64,000 nucleotides of DNA from Calocera cornea HHB12733 (lineage: Eukaryota > Basidiomycota > Dacrymycetes > Dacrymycetales > Dacrymycetaceae), in the NCBI GenBank assembly GCA_001632435.1, contig KV424015.1:56358-120357 (forward strand). The letters run 5' to 3'. The translations under genes were made by a program, and so were the position numbers. Positions within the stretch are counted from its first letter, which is position 1; every line of letters starts with the position of its first letter. Shown one piece after another: positions 22,057-34,245 of this stretch. The notes under the pieces are model-generated. The model did no database searches. It worked only from the letters and a program-made list of their open reading frames with translations, and was not told the DNA's origin.

Positions 22057-23207
22057 TTAGTTGACTTTGTCACTGCGAGCACCGTTAGTGGCAAGATCGG
22101 AAGGCGGGAGAGAGGGTACGAACAGCACACTAGGGTCCTTGCCGTCGGCGAGTTTGTCCAAAACGTGTCCGTTAGTTTTCGCATTGCCGTTCGCCTTGCC
22201 GTTTGCGGTCACCTTGTCGCCCTTACCCTTCTTCCCGGCCTTCTTAACGTAGGTATTACTACGAGCATATAGTGAGCAAGGATTACAAAAAGCGCAGAAT
22301 CATGGAGAGCTCACATGTAGAAGGAGATGAAGAGGAAGAGATAGCTGGTCAACAGACCGCAGCCAAACAGCGCAGCGCCCTCCGTGCCCGCGCAGGTGCC
22401 CAAGTTCGGAACATCCCAGTAGGTTGCAGCGAAGTACGAGTATGCTGAAGACGCGTCAGGGCCAGCTGACCGTTGGAAGCGGGGCAGGTGCGCACTTGCA
22501 AAGTAGACGATGAAGAGGTCGATGACGAATTGAACGATCTGAAAAGTGGTCAGGTATTTCTTCCACCAAATCTTTGCTCCGCCCGCGGTCGCGTAGTAGT
22601 AGTAGTACATGAGCACATGCACCGCGAGATTGATGGTGATTACCACCCAAGACACGGACGTCTTGCCCTCAAGTTGGGTGAAGCAGAGGAGAGCGGTCGC
22701 GGCGTGGTGGAATACGTGGAGGAACGCGAGTGGCTTCTTCTTGAGCACGAGGAAGACGGTGTCAATGAGCTCGATGTACTTGATGTAGTAGTTGACCATG
22801 TAGTAGAACTCCATGCGAGGGGTCCATGCACGCGTGTTGCAAATCGCGCTGAAGAAGCCGTACTTGTACCAGTGAGGGATGATCTCCTCGAGCATGAGGA
22901 CGAGGAGAGTGGCTGAGCCAACGGTGAGGAAAATGTTATGGATCTGCACGGAGGTCAGCATATATGCACGTTTGTGCGGAGGGCGGAGGGGGCGCACCTG
23001 GAAGAGGCTGTTGAGCTTGAGAGGCTTGTACGGCTTCATGATCTCGCGGATGCCGAAGATAACGCCGAGGTAGCCAACGAGAATGGCGCAGACGACGGGC
23101 CAGGTGGATATCGGTGTCTCCCCGTGTACCCACTGTGTGAGGTATTTGGGGAGGGTGGGGAGGACATCGAGGGAGACGATGATGTCTGCCAGATTGGGGA
23201 TGGCCAT
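22057..23207 (-). CDS. very-long-chain fatty acid elongase (ELO family, Elo2/Elo3-like)
   Basis: ER membrane condensing enzyme that extends acyl-CoA with malonyl-CoA, giving VLCFAs for sphingolipids. Seen: N-terminal half ending YKPLKLNSLFQ at a phase-0 intron; hydrophobic IHNIFLTVGSATLLVLML; KYIELIDTVFLVLKKK; the catalytic histidine box HVFHH; NLAVHVLMYYYYY; QIVQFVIDLFIVYFA; and last helices GLLTSYLFLFISFYI. The final exon encodes a Lys/Gly/Asn-rich cytosolic tail NTYVKKAGKKGKG and ends at a TAA (22059-22057). The intron there (AT|GTGAGC...CGTAG|T) restores FYINTYVKKA. The expected seven-helix ELO layout is complete. Confidence 0.93.
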
Positions 23208-25175
23208 TCTTAATTCGGGGGGCGGGGTGGGTGGGATAGAGGGGTGGTGAAGGGGAACGACGGACGGTTAATGAGCGTGACGAGCGGGAGGAGGAGGGGG
23301 GAGGCTGTGGCCGGCTGATGGGCGGTGGGAGGGGGGGGGAAGGAAGTGGGGAGTGGGGATGAAAAACAAGGTGCGCTTTTCTTTGATGTCGGCGTTCTCG
23401 CTCGCGAACGGTGGGATCGAGGGCGGGGTTGGGAAACGAGGAGAAGAGGGGCGAGGAAATAAAGGGAGAGGGATGCGAGACCGAGTGATGTCGTGTCGGT
23501 GTCGGGGTACTGCAGGGCAAGGCCGCTGGGCGCGCGCGGGTGGCTCTGCTGCTGCTCCTCAGGCTGGCGCGAGCAAAAGAACATGTAGAAAATCTGGCGG
23601 GCGCGGGTCCGGATTCGAACGTGATAATTCAAATACCGACGTCCTCCTACGCACGCGCCCCCCCCCCTGTTCGCGCGAACCACCTCTGCCTCCGCCGGCA
23701 ATTCTCTCCTTCTGTACTGTCCGGGACACGTCCCTCGAATCGTTCCTGTCTCCCCCCTCGCCCTGACTAAGCATAAACACCCGTTAGGCATTATACGCCC
23801 GTTTTGCACCAAAGGGAACGCATTTCCCGTGATTGTTCCGGCTATCCTCGTCAGCATCTCGCGCGAATAACGACGCCGAACCTCGACAAATAACTAAGCT
23901 GGACCAGAAGGGTGCCCACAGCGCACCGCCCACAACGTCATCTGGCACTGCAAGGGCGCCTCGGCACATCTCCGTTAGGCTTCCATGCGCCATGCGCCCG
24001 GCGGGCTTTACGCACTCCTGCTGAGCTTAGACCGGAGCGTCAGCTGTTCTTCTGTCCTTGTGCACGTGCACGGCAAAAATCTGCATTGTGAACGTCGGCG
24101 ATGGAACAGCGCGTACCCTGACCAGCCGGCACCTTGGCTTCGTCAAGAAACCGCGAACAGACATGGCGTCATGCTGAAAACGTCATCAACGACTATCCCT
24201 CTTACTCAAGCGTTGTTGGCGCTCATGGCCGTCAACGCTCCTGGTGATATACCCTCGCAGCCCGGCTGCCCCCTCATGTGACCTAGAGAGATTGCTTGCC
24301 TTCCCTGCCTCCACACTGTTGCCGGATCGAGTAGGCAGAGATGCGTTGCGCAGCAACCCATGTCCGGACAGATATGACCCGGCAGGAGTCCTCCGTCCTT
24401 CGCACAGCACATCTCTCTTCCTTGGAACGGGCGGTGAAAGATAGGCTACAGTGGTCAGATTGCCATTTATCAAGGACTGGCTCTTTGTTCATGTCCCTCT
24501 GCGGAGCAAGCAACATCCAACATCAGTTGGGCAGAGCGGCCCAGTGTCTTCGAACCGGCATTGGAGCCACCACGCACCCAAACAGATGACCGGAGCTTTG
24601 TGCATCGCCTATAAGTTACAGGTGAATGAGTTCGAAGACGAAGACGACGAGAAGGAAGTGCGGCACACCCAGCTCCGCTCTTCTCAAATGAAGTGTACAG
24701 CTACCGTCAGCCATCCACGGAGTAAGTAGCGACGACACTGCAGAGCCAAGTAAGTACGAGAACCTCGATCGTTTGATGAGAGCGCCGGGACACTTTCACC
24801 TGGTTTCTCGACTCAGGAGCGTCCAACTTACGGCATCGGCGTTCAGCCACGTACATGCCATTCAGCCCAAGCTTACGTCCACAGAGCGCGTTGGCGAGTG
24901 TCCCAGAGCAGCAGCAGCATACGATGTGCCTCTATTCTCTAGCAGGCCGGGCAATAAGCTCAAGAGAAGCATCGAAACCGCAACACAACGTGTAGGAGGG
25001 CAGGCTAGATGCTAATCAACACGTTTCCCACCTTGCCTCCAGCCCAGGAACCGAGCGGAAGCAGATCTCACGTGCGGAATGAATCGAACCCAGGCGTGCG
25101 GCGGAACCCTGCCTGACACCCTACCGCACTCGTACTCGCACTCGCCTCCTCCCTCCCAACCCTCCATCGTGCGCG
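23208..25175. other. divergent intergenic region between elongase and dcp2
   Basis: About 2 kb with purine/pyrimidine-biased stretches near the elongase start (23210-23480) and a C-run at 23661-23667. Small frames at 23985-24730 lack splice or family support. Confidence 0.55.
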
Positions 25176-27733
25176 ATGTCCTCGCACACACCCCAGCCAC
25201 ACCCGCCGCCGCTAATGTCGAGCGAGTCGCAGGCGAACCTGCTTACTGTTGACGAGAGCCTGCGGGATGCCGAGCTCGAGGAGGTGCTGGATGACCTGTC
25301 CAGGTGCGTGCGCCCGCCGCCCCGCCATCCGCAGATCGTGCTGACCATCCGTGGCCGACACGCAGCCGCTTCATCTTGAATATGCCCGAGCCAGAGCTCT
25401 CCTCGACAGAGCGCATATCCTTCCAGATCGAACAAGCGTAAGTTGCACATGATCCCTCTCAGCAGCCATAATCCAACCGGCGGTTCTGCGCAGACACTGG
25501 TACTACGAGGACTTTGTTCGACCCCTGAACCCCGCATTCCCATCTATGTCTCTCAAGCGCTTCTCGGCGATGTTGTTCAAGGCATGTCCATTGCTGAGCG
25601 AGTTCAGCCACGAGCAGGCGTTCGAGGACTTCCAGAAGTACAAGAGCCGCGTGCCCGTATGCGGAGCTGTCTTGTTGAATCCCAAGATGGACAAGGTATA
25701 TCCTATCCGTCTAGCCGGGACCCCGTTACTCAAATACATATATCAGTGCATACTCGTCAAAGGATGGAAATCCACCGCCGCATGGTCGTTTCCGAAAGGA
25801 AAGATCAACCAGGATGAATCGCGCGCCGCGTGCGCTATCCGAGAGGTGTACGAAGAGACCGGGTACGACTTCGGTGCCGCCGGGCTGCTGGACAAGAATG
25901 CACGGACGACCATCGAGATCAACGAGCAGAGCCTGACTCTGTACTTCGTGGTGGGTGTGCCTGATGACACCGTATTCGAGACGCAGACAAGGAAAGAGAT
26001 CAGCGTATGTATGCTGACCGACCTGTCGTTCATTTGTACTGACGAAGCAGCAGAAAATCGAGTGGTTTGCGCTGACAGAGCTTCCGACATGGACGAAGAA
26101 GAAGGTCCGGGAGCAGGGAAAGTTCTACCTTGTCACGCCCTTTGTCTCCGCACTACGAGCGTTTGTGAACGCGAAGAAGGGGGCGATGAAAGCCAATGGT
26201 GTGCACCCAGAAGCCCTGCCTCAGGGTGAGAGTGACCGGTCTTCCTCATTAGGGCCTGTCACTCCGCCAGGAGCGAGCATGGCGTCCATGTCGCAGGCCG
26301 TTCCGCCATCGGCATCGGCCGGACCGTCGGACGTACCCAATGGTGCCAAGCCCAACGGGGTCGCAGAAACCGACGCCGACCGCATGTCTCGCCTTCTGTC
26401 CGCCTTGTCTACTGGGTCCAGCTCCACTGTCACCAGCGCGCCTCCTGCACCACCACCATCCGTGCCCATGCCTGCGCTGTCACCGACATCCGCGTCTAGC
26501 GACAGGACAGACAAGCACATCGCCCTTCTCGACAGCCTACTTGGACCCTCTGCAGGGCCTTCTCCTGGATCAGCTCAAACATCAAGAAAGGCGTCTGAAG
26601 GCCGGCCGTTACCACCGATACCGTCTGGATCTCGTGTATTCCCAAGCAATGGCCCCGGCGGCTATCCATTCCCAACGAATGCACCCTCTCCTCCTCATCA
26701 TGCCCCGCCCCCACCGCAACCGATCATGGCACCGCAACCGCCGCCGGCGCTGCAGATGATGCACGCGCCACCGCCAATGCCACCGTATCACATGGATGGC
26801 CCTCCTCAATATACCTTTCCGGTCCCTGCACCCCTGCAGCTTCAGCTGCAGCCGTCTCAGCCCCCTTCATTCCTGCACAACCCCCAGGCGACATACGGCT
26901 ACTATCCGCCGGCCGCTTATGGATCTTCTGATGCGCCATCATCGCAGGAGGAGGCTCGCAAAGGAGCTTTGCTCTCTTTGCTCGGGCCCAGCCAGCCTTT
27001 ACCACAGCCGGAATCCCTGCGCGACCAGCATCCTAGTAAGTATCCTAGTAACAAAACCGTCTATCAAGACGGCGGTGATCTCGCGTATCTTCCCCGGGAT
27101 CCTCGCTCTAATCTCGGCGTTACGGGCGGCTCGGGATTGGGACCTTCGAATCCTCCGCGTATGCCTCAGCCAAGCATGAGCATGCTCCCGATGAGCATGC
27201 CTCCGATGCACGAACCCCCAAGTGACCTCTTCATCCCCGGACCTATGTCTCTGCAACAAATGAACCCTCCAATGAACGCACCACCCTCTATGAACATGTT
27301 TGGTAACGGCCCTTCAGGCCCCTTCCCTCCTGGCCCAAGCTTCGCACCCAACCGACCTTACGGTGGCCCATCAATGCGGCAAACCGGAGACATGGCACCG
27401 TCGCAGTATCACCCTCGGACGATGGGCAACCCAACCCAAGGTCACTCCATGTCGTCCGACTTCCCATACTCCGGCCCCTCGCCCGACGTGTCCGTGGACG
27501 CCTTCCGCAAGGGCCTCCCGCGCCCACGCGAAGTGCAGAACCCCCAGAGGCGCAACCGCGTGAGCGGGGAGCAGATCCTCTACCATCCTCAGCAGATGCC
27601 GCCGCCCATGCCTGTGCAGTCCATGCACACGCTGGGCCCCGCCCCGATGCCCAAGCTCGACATGCCCAAGCCGAGGCAGCCCGAGAACCTGCTGGCGATC
27701 CTCAACTCTGGCCCGCGCCCTCATCTCGCTTGA
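25176..27733 (+). CDS. dcp2: mRNA-decapping enzyme Dcp2 (Nudix hydrolase)
   Basis: Hydrolyses the m7G cap in 5'-3' mRNA decay with Dcp1, Edc3 and Pat1 in the cytosol/P-bodies. N-terminal regulatory domain (LEEVLDDLSSRFILNMPEPEL, HWYYEDFVRPLNP) is joined from exons across introns at about 25305-25371 and 25441-25496. Box A FQKYKSRVPVCGAVLLNP follows. Nudix box GKINQDESRAACAIREVYEE-TGYD has the catalytic glutamates. Box B is KIEWFALTELPTWTKKK after a short intron. The roughly 520-residue Pro/Ser/Met-rich tail carries Leu-rich short motifs: DRMSRLLSALS, IALLDSLLG, KGALLSLLG and the terminal PENLLAILNSG. Such helical leucine-rich motifs recruit Edc3/Pat1 in other fungi. Complete. Confidence 0.95.
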
Positions 27734-28959
27734 TTTTCCGTTGGTTTGCACTGTACGGGTATACCCGCCGCTCTTGTTATCCTTCGGTCTTATTCGCCTT
27801 TATATGCACCCGCTTCTCGTTTCGTTTCGTTTCGCTCATTTTGTGCTTCGGTGGCTTCCGGTTAGTTAGTACGAACAAGAAGATTTGGCTCAGACCCATT
27901 GTATTCTTCCAGACACGATCTCCGTTCTCCCCATACTATCCCCCTTATTCCCGTAACGACCTTTAAGTGCAACCGTTGTAGGCATGTATGTGGTGGGGGG
28001 TGGGGGGTGGGTCTGTGCGTAGCAAGGGCAAGGAATAATACTGTGTGATTACGCATTCCCGTCTTTCAGAACGCGCAAGAGGACTTGAGAGTCCCCGGAC
28101 AAACGAAATAAACGAGCCTGATGTCGTAGCTCGAATGCGAGCGAATCTTCTGCTCTACGCGCTAGTCACTAGATAGTGACCCTGGCGTAATGTGCGCTTG
28201 AAATAGAGTTGCGCCCCCTGGCCTCGCAGCCGATCTCGGTTCTTTATCTCTCCCACCACTGGCGGCAGGGCAGCACAGGGCGCTCCTATCAACCCATCTC
28301 ACACGCACTCCCGCAGACGCCCACCTCTCCTCAACCTCCTGTACGGCGCTCTGCTCTATCCACTCCTGCCCGTGATCCGAGGGCCGCAAGAAGCGAGGCC
28401 CCAGCAGCCACAGAGGTGAGGGTCCACCCCCACACGTGCGTGCTCAGCCCATTACGTCTTTTTTTGCAGGGGAGGAGGAAAAGGATCCGACACCCATTGG
28501 CCCGCTGGGCCGGCTTCGGGGCTGGTAAGGCCGGCCCGCTCCAATCCCCGTCCCCGTCTCCCAATCCCCCCCGGTATTGGGCGACAGCAGCAGCAGTGAC
28601 GAGCGCAAGGAAGTATATCCGGCGCAAAGGTGCAAAGTGCTCGTGCGACTCGTGCTGCCTGCTGCCTGAACCCGATCCCGACACAGGCAAGGGCCCGCAG
28701 CCCTGACCGACACAGACACCATCACTCCCACACGCCTGCACCTCTCCTTCCGGAACAACGACAATGGTGATTATGCCCGCCTTATAGACCCACACACAGC
28801 TTCCTCACCCCTCTTTTTTTCTTTCTCCATATCCCCCCTCTGCTTGACTTGCCCCGACTGCTTCGCTTGCCCTGTGCTCACCACACCGACTCCAACGGGA
28901 ACGACTACGACTTCCACGACCATTTGAAAACAACACACGTTCCCACATAGGCGCTTAAT
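27734..28959. other. intergenic region between dcp2 and the PRPP synthetase gene
   Basis: Holds the dcp2 3' UTR, with a TTTCG repeat at 27815-27834, and the PRS promoter, with a pyrimidine tract at 28800-28850 about 130 bp before the ATG. No other gene seen. Confidence 0.6.
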
Positions 28960-30218
28960 ATGCATAGCGGACGGGGCATCAAGCTGCTGGCGGGTAACTA
29001 CGCCGTCTGAGAGGCAGAGAATGCGGCTGACCTTGGGCACAGGGACGAGCCACCCCGAGATGGCCGACCTCATCGCCAAACGGTGCGCCTCCTCCTTGCC
29101 CTGCAGCGCAGCACATTCTGATTCCCCCTCAGACTCGGCATCGACCTCTCTCCCGTCAAAGTAACGCACAACGGGATAGGCGAAACCCAGGTGCAGCTGC
29201 AAGAGTCTGTGCGCGAGGAGGACGTGTACATCCTCGGCACCTCCGCCTCGGGCAGCGTCAACACGGCCCTCATGGAGCTCTGCATCATGATCCATGCGTG
29301 CAAGATCGCGAGCGCAGGGCGCATCACGGCGGTTATCCCGCATTTCCCGTATGCGAGGCAGGATAGGAAGGAGAAGAGCCGTGCGCCGATTAGTGCTAAG
29401 TTGGTTGCAAATATGCTCCAAACCAGCGGGTGCGATCATGTCATTGTGTGTCTCGTCGTTCTATTTCTGCCTGCCCATACTAATGGGAGTATAGACTATG
29501 GACCTGCACGCATCCCAGATTCAGGGCTTCTTCGATGTACCCGTCGACAAGTGCGTCCCTCTCGCCCGCCTCGCGTGCCTATACTAACGGCTTACAGCCT
29601 CTACGGCGAACCGTCGATGATCCGCTTCATCCGAGACGCGCTGACGCCCGACGAGCATCCTACAAAAGACATCGTGATCGTCTCGCCTGATGCGGGTGGC
29701 ACGAAACGGTGCGCATATATCCTGCCATTCGTCGTTGTAGCCCCATCTCATCCCAATTCAGAGCAGCGTCCATCGCGGATAAGCTCAACACGGACCTGGC
29801 GATCTTCCACAAGGAGCGGAAGAAGGAGAACCAAGTCTCGCGCATGATTCTTGTCGGCTCAGTGCGCGACAAGATTGCCATCCTCGTGGACGACATGGCG
29901 GACACGTGCGGGACGCTGGAGCTGGCCGCGCACCACCTCATCGAGGCAGGCGCGCGCAAGGTCTGGGCCGTGGTCACGCATGGTGTGCTCTCCGGGCGCG
30001 CGGAGCCCACGATCCGCGAAAGCGCGCTGGAGAAGCTGGTGATTACGAACACGCTGCCGGTGCGGGACAAGCTCGAGGCGCAGGAGAAAACGGGCGCGTG
30101 GGGCGGCAAGCTCGAGGTCATCGACATTACCGGAGTGCTCGCGGAGACGGTCAGGAGGAGCCATTATGGCGAGAGCGTGAGCAAGCTGTTTGACGAGGTC
30201 CCGTGGAGCACGCAATGA
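28960..30218 (+). CDS. ribose-phosphate pyrophosphokinase (PRPP synthetase)
   Basis: Makes PRPP from ribose-5-phosphate and ATP for purine, pyrimidine, His, Trp and NAD synthesis. Exon 1 encodes MHSGRGIKLLAG and splices (GTAACT...GCACAG) to GTSHPEMADLIAKRLGIDL, a strong match to the PRS N-terminus and the reason for starting at 28960. Further: PHFPYARQDRKEKSRAPIS (ATP-binding loop), [38 protein letters not shown], and PRPP-binding VDDMADTCGT. Ends EVPWSTQ. Five short introns. Length about 325 residues, as for canonical class I enzymes. Fungi usually have several PRS paralogues; this one lacks the long non-homologous insertions seen in some of them. Confidence 0.94.
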
Positions 30219-30845
30219 GCGAGCTCCGACCCGCTGTGGATTGACGACGGACGACGGACGACGAGACAGCCTATCCCGACGGGCTTAGACGAGAAAATGT
30301 AACAGTATACCAACCGGAACGTCCTTGGGTGCGCGGCATAACAGCATTCTAGAAGCTTGGAGAGCCTTGGCATGTGGATTTTGCAAACGACAAAAACTGT
30401 GGATACTAGTAGAGTGTTGGCGGGTAATTATGAGTTCCGGCACTCGATGTACCTTGTGCTTCCATCTCTGTCGAAGAGGCTGCGGCGGCCCGGCCTTTGG
30501 GTCGATAGGGTCGATAGGGCCGTTCGGTGACTTATCGGAAGGCACAGTCCTTGTTTGATGTCGACCGTTTCGGCAGAATGGCACAGACATATACCGACTC
30601 AATGGGAGTTTGAAGAGCACATTTCCCAGAAAGCTGCACGTGAAGGCTGGACGATTCAATGTACCAAGTGTCACGTGACGGGTATGTATGAAGGTGACTG
30701 GGCCCTGGCTTTCGCAATTGTATCTCTCGGATGCCTCCCGGGTGGAGGGCTGCCTATTATTGACCATGTTCGCTCGGCTCAACAACTTCTCCAGCAACAG
30801 CGACTTGCTCCTGTCCACCTCTAGACAACCACCGTAAACCCACAG
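30219..30845. other. intergenic region between PRS and reductase copy B
   Basis: Contains a GGACGAC tandem triplet near 30245-30262 and a doubled GGGTCGATA near 30500-30517. No gene seen. Confidence 0.6.
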
Positions 30846-32058
30846 ATGTCTCCCATCCCTCCCGGCTCCCTCATCGTCGTCACCGGCATCACGGGCTACA
30901 TCGGCTCGCACGTCGGCCTCGCCGCCCTGCAGGCGGGGTACCGCGTACGCGGCACCGTGCGGGATACGAAGAAGGCCGAGGAGCTGCGGGCGAAGTACAA
31001 GGAGCTCGGGCTGGACGCGGGGGAGGACAAGCTCGACATCGTCATTGTGGATGACCTGTTGAGCCAGGAGCAGTATAAGAAGGCGTTTGTAGGCGCAGCG
31101 GGCATCGCGCACGTCGCCCTGCCTGGTCATACGCGTGCGTTCGTCCTACCAGCGCTCTTGGTATCGGGCTGAACGCAGCTCACAGCTACCTGGATCGACG
31201 ACACGATCACCTCGGTGCTCTCGGTGCTCAAGGCTGCGGCAAAGGAGCCTACCGTGAAGCGCGTGGTGCTCACCTCCTCCTCCGTCACTTGCATCACCCC
31301 GGGGGACAACGGCGATCACACCCTGACGGACGAGGACTGGAACGACGATGCGGTCGAGAAGGCCAAGAAGCTGTCTGCCACGGAGCGCGGCGATCCGGAT
31401 AACAGGCTGATCATGTACTGCGCGGCCAAGACGATCAGCGAGCAGGAGGCGTGGAAGTGGATGGCGGACCAGAAGGTTTGTCCACACCGAATGAGACGAC
31501 TCTTCTCGCACTAACTTTGCGCCGCAGCCGGGCTTCGAGTTCGTCACCGTCCTGCCGAACGCTAACTTTGGTCCGTTCCTGGTACGTCTCCCGTTCATGA
31601 AGCCGGTATACCATTCTCCTGACAGTCGCGCAGTGCGGCGAGGCCCACTCCACCGGCGGCTGGGTCGCAACATTCATGAAGGGCGACGACACGGTCGCGA
31701 GGACGAACGGGAACCGTAAGCCTCCAATTCCCCTCCTCCACCCTGCCCGTTCCCCCACCTGACGGCGACCGCAGAATGGTACATCGACGTGCGGGACGAC
31801 GCGCGGCTGCACATCCTGGGCATGTCCGAGCCCCAGCTCGCCGGCAAGCGCATCTGGGCCGCCGCCGGCCCCTTCGGGTGGAACGACGTGCTCGCCCCGC
31901 TGCGCAAGGCCTTCCCGGGCGCGCCGGTGCCCGAGGGGCAGAAGGAGTGGGTGAGCAGCCCGATGAAGGTCGATTCGGAGCTGGGGAGGACCCTCCTGGG
32001 CGGGTGGATCAGCCTGGAGGAGAGTGTCGTTGATACGGCTAAGAGCTTGGGGTACTGA
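30846..32058 (+). CDS. NAD(P)H-dependent ketoreductase (extended SDR), copy B
   Basis: Five exons (30846-31134, 31186-31475, 31528-31581, 31634-31715, 31775-32058) total 999 nt, giving 332 residues in frame. Seen: VTGITGYIGSHVGL glycine motif, RGTVRDTKK, GIAHVALPGHTPTWIDD, LTSSSVTCITPG, MYCAAK (catalytic Tyr-x3-Lys), VTVLPNANFGPFL, WYIDVRDDARLHILG and a TAKSLGY end. Paralogue of the gene at 15824-16908. Two of its four introns (at the lysine codon after MADQ and just before QWYIDVRD) match copy A. Two extra introns (after GHTP and after GPFL) are absent there, so introns were gained or lost after duplication. Substrate unknown. Confidence 0.92.
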
Positions 32059-32318
32059 GTGCGCGGAAGGAACAATGAATGAATCCAGTCCCTTGTTGGT
32101 ATCGTTGGGCCCTGCTGTCATGGAATTGCGGTCCAGCCAAGGTGTGCAGCCTCTGGAATATGTGGATCTATAACGTATAAGATACAATAACGCCACATGT
32201 CTACACCGCTTCTGCTCGCCCCCAACCCCAACCAGCTCGCGCGCCTGTCGCCCCGGCGCAGACATATATACTTTTCCCATGCCGAACCACCGCTCGCTCA
32301 CTCATGCCCACGAGCTCC

Positions 32319-33255
32319 TCACAGATCCCCCTCGCTCATCCTCTCCTTAACAGCATCCTCGATCCCCTGCCAGTACCGCAGCCGGACCGCAGCGTCCTTC
32401 GCCTCGGCCCACTTGCCCGCGGCGAACAGCCCGCTGAGCAGGCGCACCTCCTCCTGCGCCCGCAGGTCGTTCGCGGCCCGGATCTCCTCCAGCTCGGGCA
32501 GTGAGGCGGCGCCTTCGAGCGCTTCGCGGGTTTCGAGGACTTCGAGCAGGAGCGAGGAGGACGTTTCGGACAGGGAGTCCGTCTCGAGGGAGGGGTGGCC
32601 GTTGAGGGATAGCTGGGCGTGGGTCAGCACTCGCGGGCGGATGGGAGGGAGGGGAAGAGGGATGGCGTACGAGGTACTGAGCACGCGAGAGGGGCGAGAC
32701 GAGCGTCTTGTACGCTTGGTTCAGGAGGGACGACTGGTCCGCCGCGCGCTGTCTCTCGACCTGTCCTCGCATCAGTCCAAGTTCTTCCGCTCAAACCACC
32801 GGGAATAAGATAGAGAGCGAGATAAACAGGACGCAACGCACCTCGCCCTTGCTCCCCCACGCATCCGGATGGCACGCCCGCTGGAGCCTGAGGAAGCGGC
32901 CCCTCAGCTCCCGCGGATCCAGGTCGAACGCCCCCTCCTCCCCGCGCGGGGGAAGGTCGAACAGCGCAAAGTAGTTGGTGCTGGCCGGGAGCGGGTGGAT
33001 GGACCCGCACGAGGCGCAGATGGGGAGGGCGGTGGGGAAGGGGGCGCGACATGTCGGGAAGGTGCCGTGCGCTGCTTGGGGAGGAGGAGGGGTGGGGCGG
33101 GAGGTGCTGGTGGGCGGTGGGGACGGGCGGGCGGAGGCGGAGGCGGAGGGGGTGGAGAGGTGCCGGAGGGTGGGGAGGTGCCGGGCTGTCGGGAGGAGGG
33201 GCAGGGCGCGGGAGGAGAGCGCGGGCCGCTGGGAGACGCGGCGGAGGGCGAGCAT
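32319..33255 (-). CDS. jac1: mitochondrial Fe-S cluster co-chaperone Jac1/HscB (J-protein)
   Basis: J-domain protein that delivers the Isu scaffold to the Hsp70 Ssq1 in the matrix. Starts with an Arg/Ser-rich presequence (MLALRRVSQRPALSSRALP), then a Pro-rich linker, PICASCGSIHPLP (a CxxC that may be the remains of the HscB zinc finger), and a J domain with YFALFDLPP, FLRLQRACHPD (HPD intact) and SSLLNQAYKTLVSPLSRAQYL. The C-terminal Isu-binding helix bundle includes SSSLLLEVLETREALE and RYWQGIEDAVKERM. Two introns. An in-frame ATG at 33321 would add 22 residues; 33255 gives a more typical presequence. Confidence 0.93.
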
Positions 33256-34245
33256 GGCGAAACTGCGTGCGAGTGCAGTAGATAGCAGTAGGCGGAGTCG
33301 CGCGCAGAGAGTCAGCAGCAAGAGCTCACTCAGCCCGGGCTACTGTCGACAACAGATCCCAGAAATCAAGAGCGCAAAGTGGGAGATGACTGTCTCGTCG
33401 CGGTCGTCGTCGTCGACCTCGTAACCTTGTAAGCAGCCAGCTCGGCGTCGTGTGCGCTCCTGGAGCTGGCCGAGAGTCAGTCCGCGTACGCCTCGGCAGC
33501 CTTGCGAGGGATGAGGTCACTGCGCCCCGCCCGAGGGATCGGGGGTAAGCGCAGTGTGTACTTATCGCCGACGGCCGAGGTCGCCGAGTTGCATGACTAG
33601 GTACTGCGCCTACGGTACCTTGCTTGCCGCATCACGCAGATGCGATTACCTAGGGGTATGCCTTGGAGGGGGTCGGGAGAGCACGAGACTCGAGGTTTTG
33701 GGCGTTTGTCTACATTAAGAAGTTGTGGGTGGCCTATCGGGAAGGCTGCCGGATGGGCGAGTTCAGAATGCGCCTTCCTCTCGACCGAAACCCAGGAAAT
33801 TGATAGGCAGACAGGCAGTCCAGCTGCTGAACCTCTGATACCTACACATAATAATAATATTCCGAGCCAACTTATGAATTGTGTTCTAACAAATCCTTCT
33901 GTTGAACAAACGGCATAGCCACCACCACCCGGGGCACACCGCCGCCGGAGAGCGCCGCCCAGGCGGTGATGAACCCTATGACGCATGTCCCCCCCACCCC
34001 ACACGCACGCACATCCTCGGAGGCGTGATTGCACAGCGCCCATCGCCCATCGCTCAACTGCGCACTCGAGCATTCACGAGCAGAACGTCGTACAGCACAA
34101 GGCGCATACACCGGCCTTGGATTCTTGTGCAGCTGTACCATAAGCGACTTGTTGGATACGACGACGACGACTGCGACCACTACTAGCTGAAGCTGAACCT
34201 GACAAACACGCCGACCATTGACCCACGCAGCACGGGCGGACCAAG
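33256..34245. other. divergent intergenic region between jac1 and vps13
   Basis: About 1 kb. Contains an (ATA)n stretch near 33848-33860. No gene seen. Confidence 0.6.

Noticed and set aside
23595..23645. GGTCCGGATTCGAACG resembling a tRNA T arm.
   Set aside because: No pairing stem on either side and no D or anticodon arm.
25060..25110. GAATCGAACCCAGG resembling a tRNA B box on the minus strand.
   Set aside because: The T stem does not pair and no acceptor stem is found.
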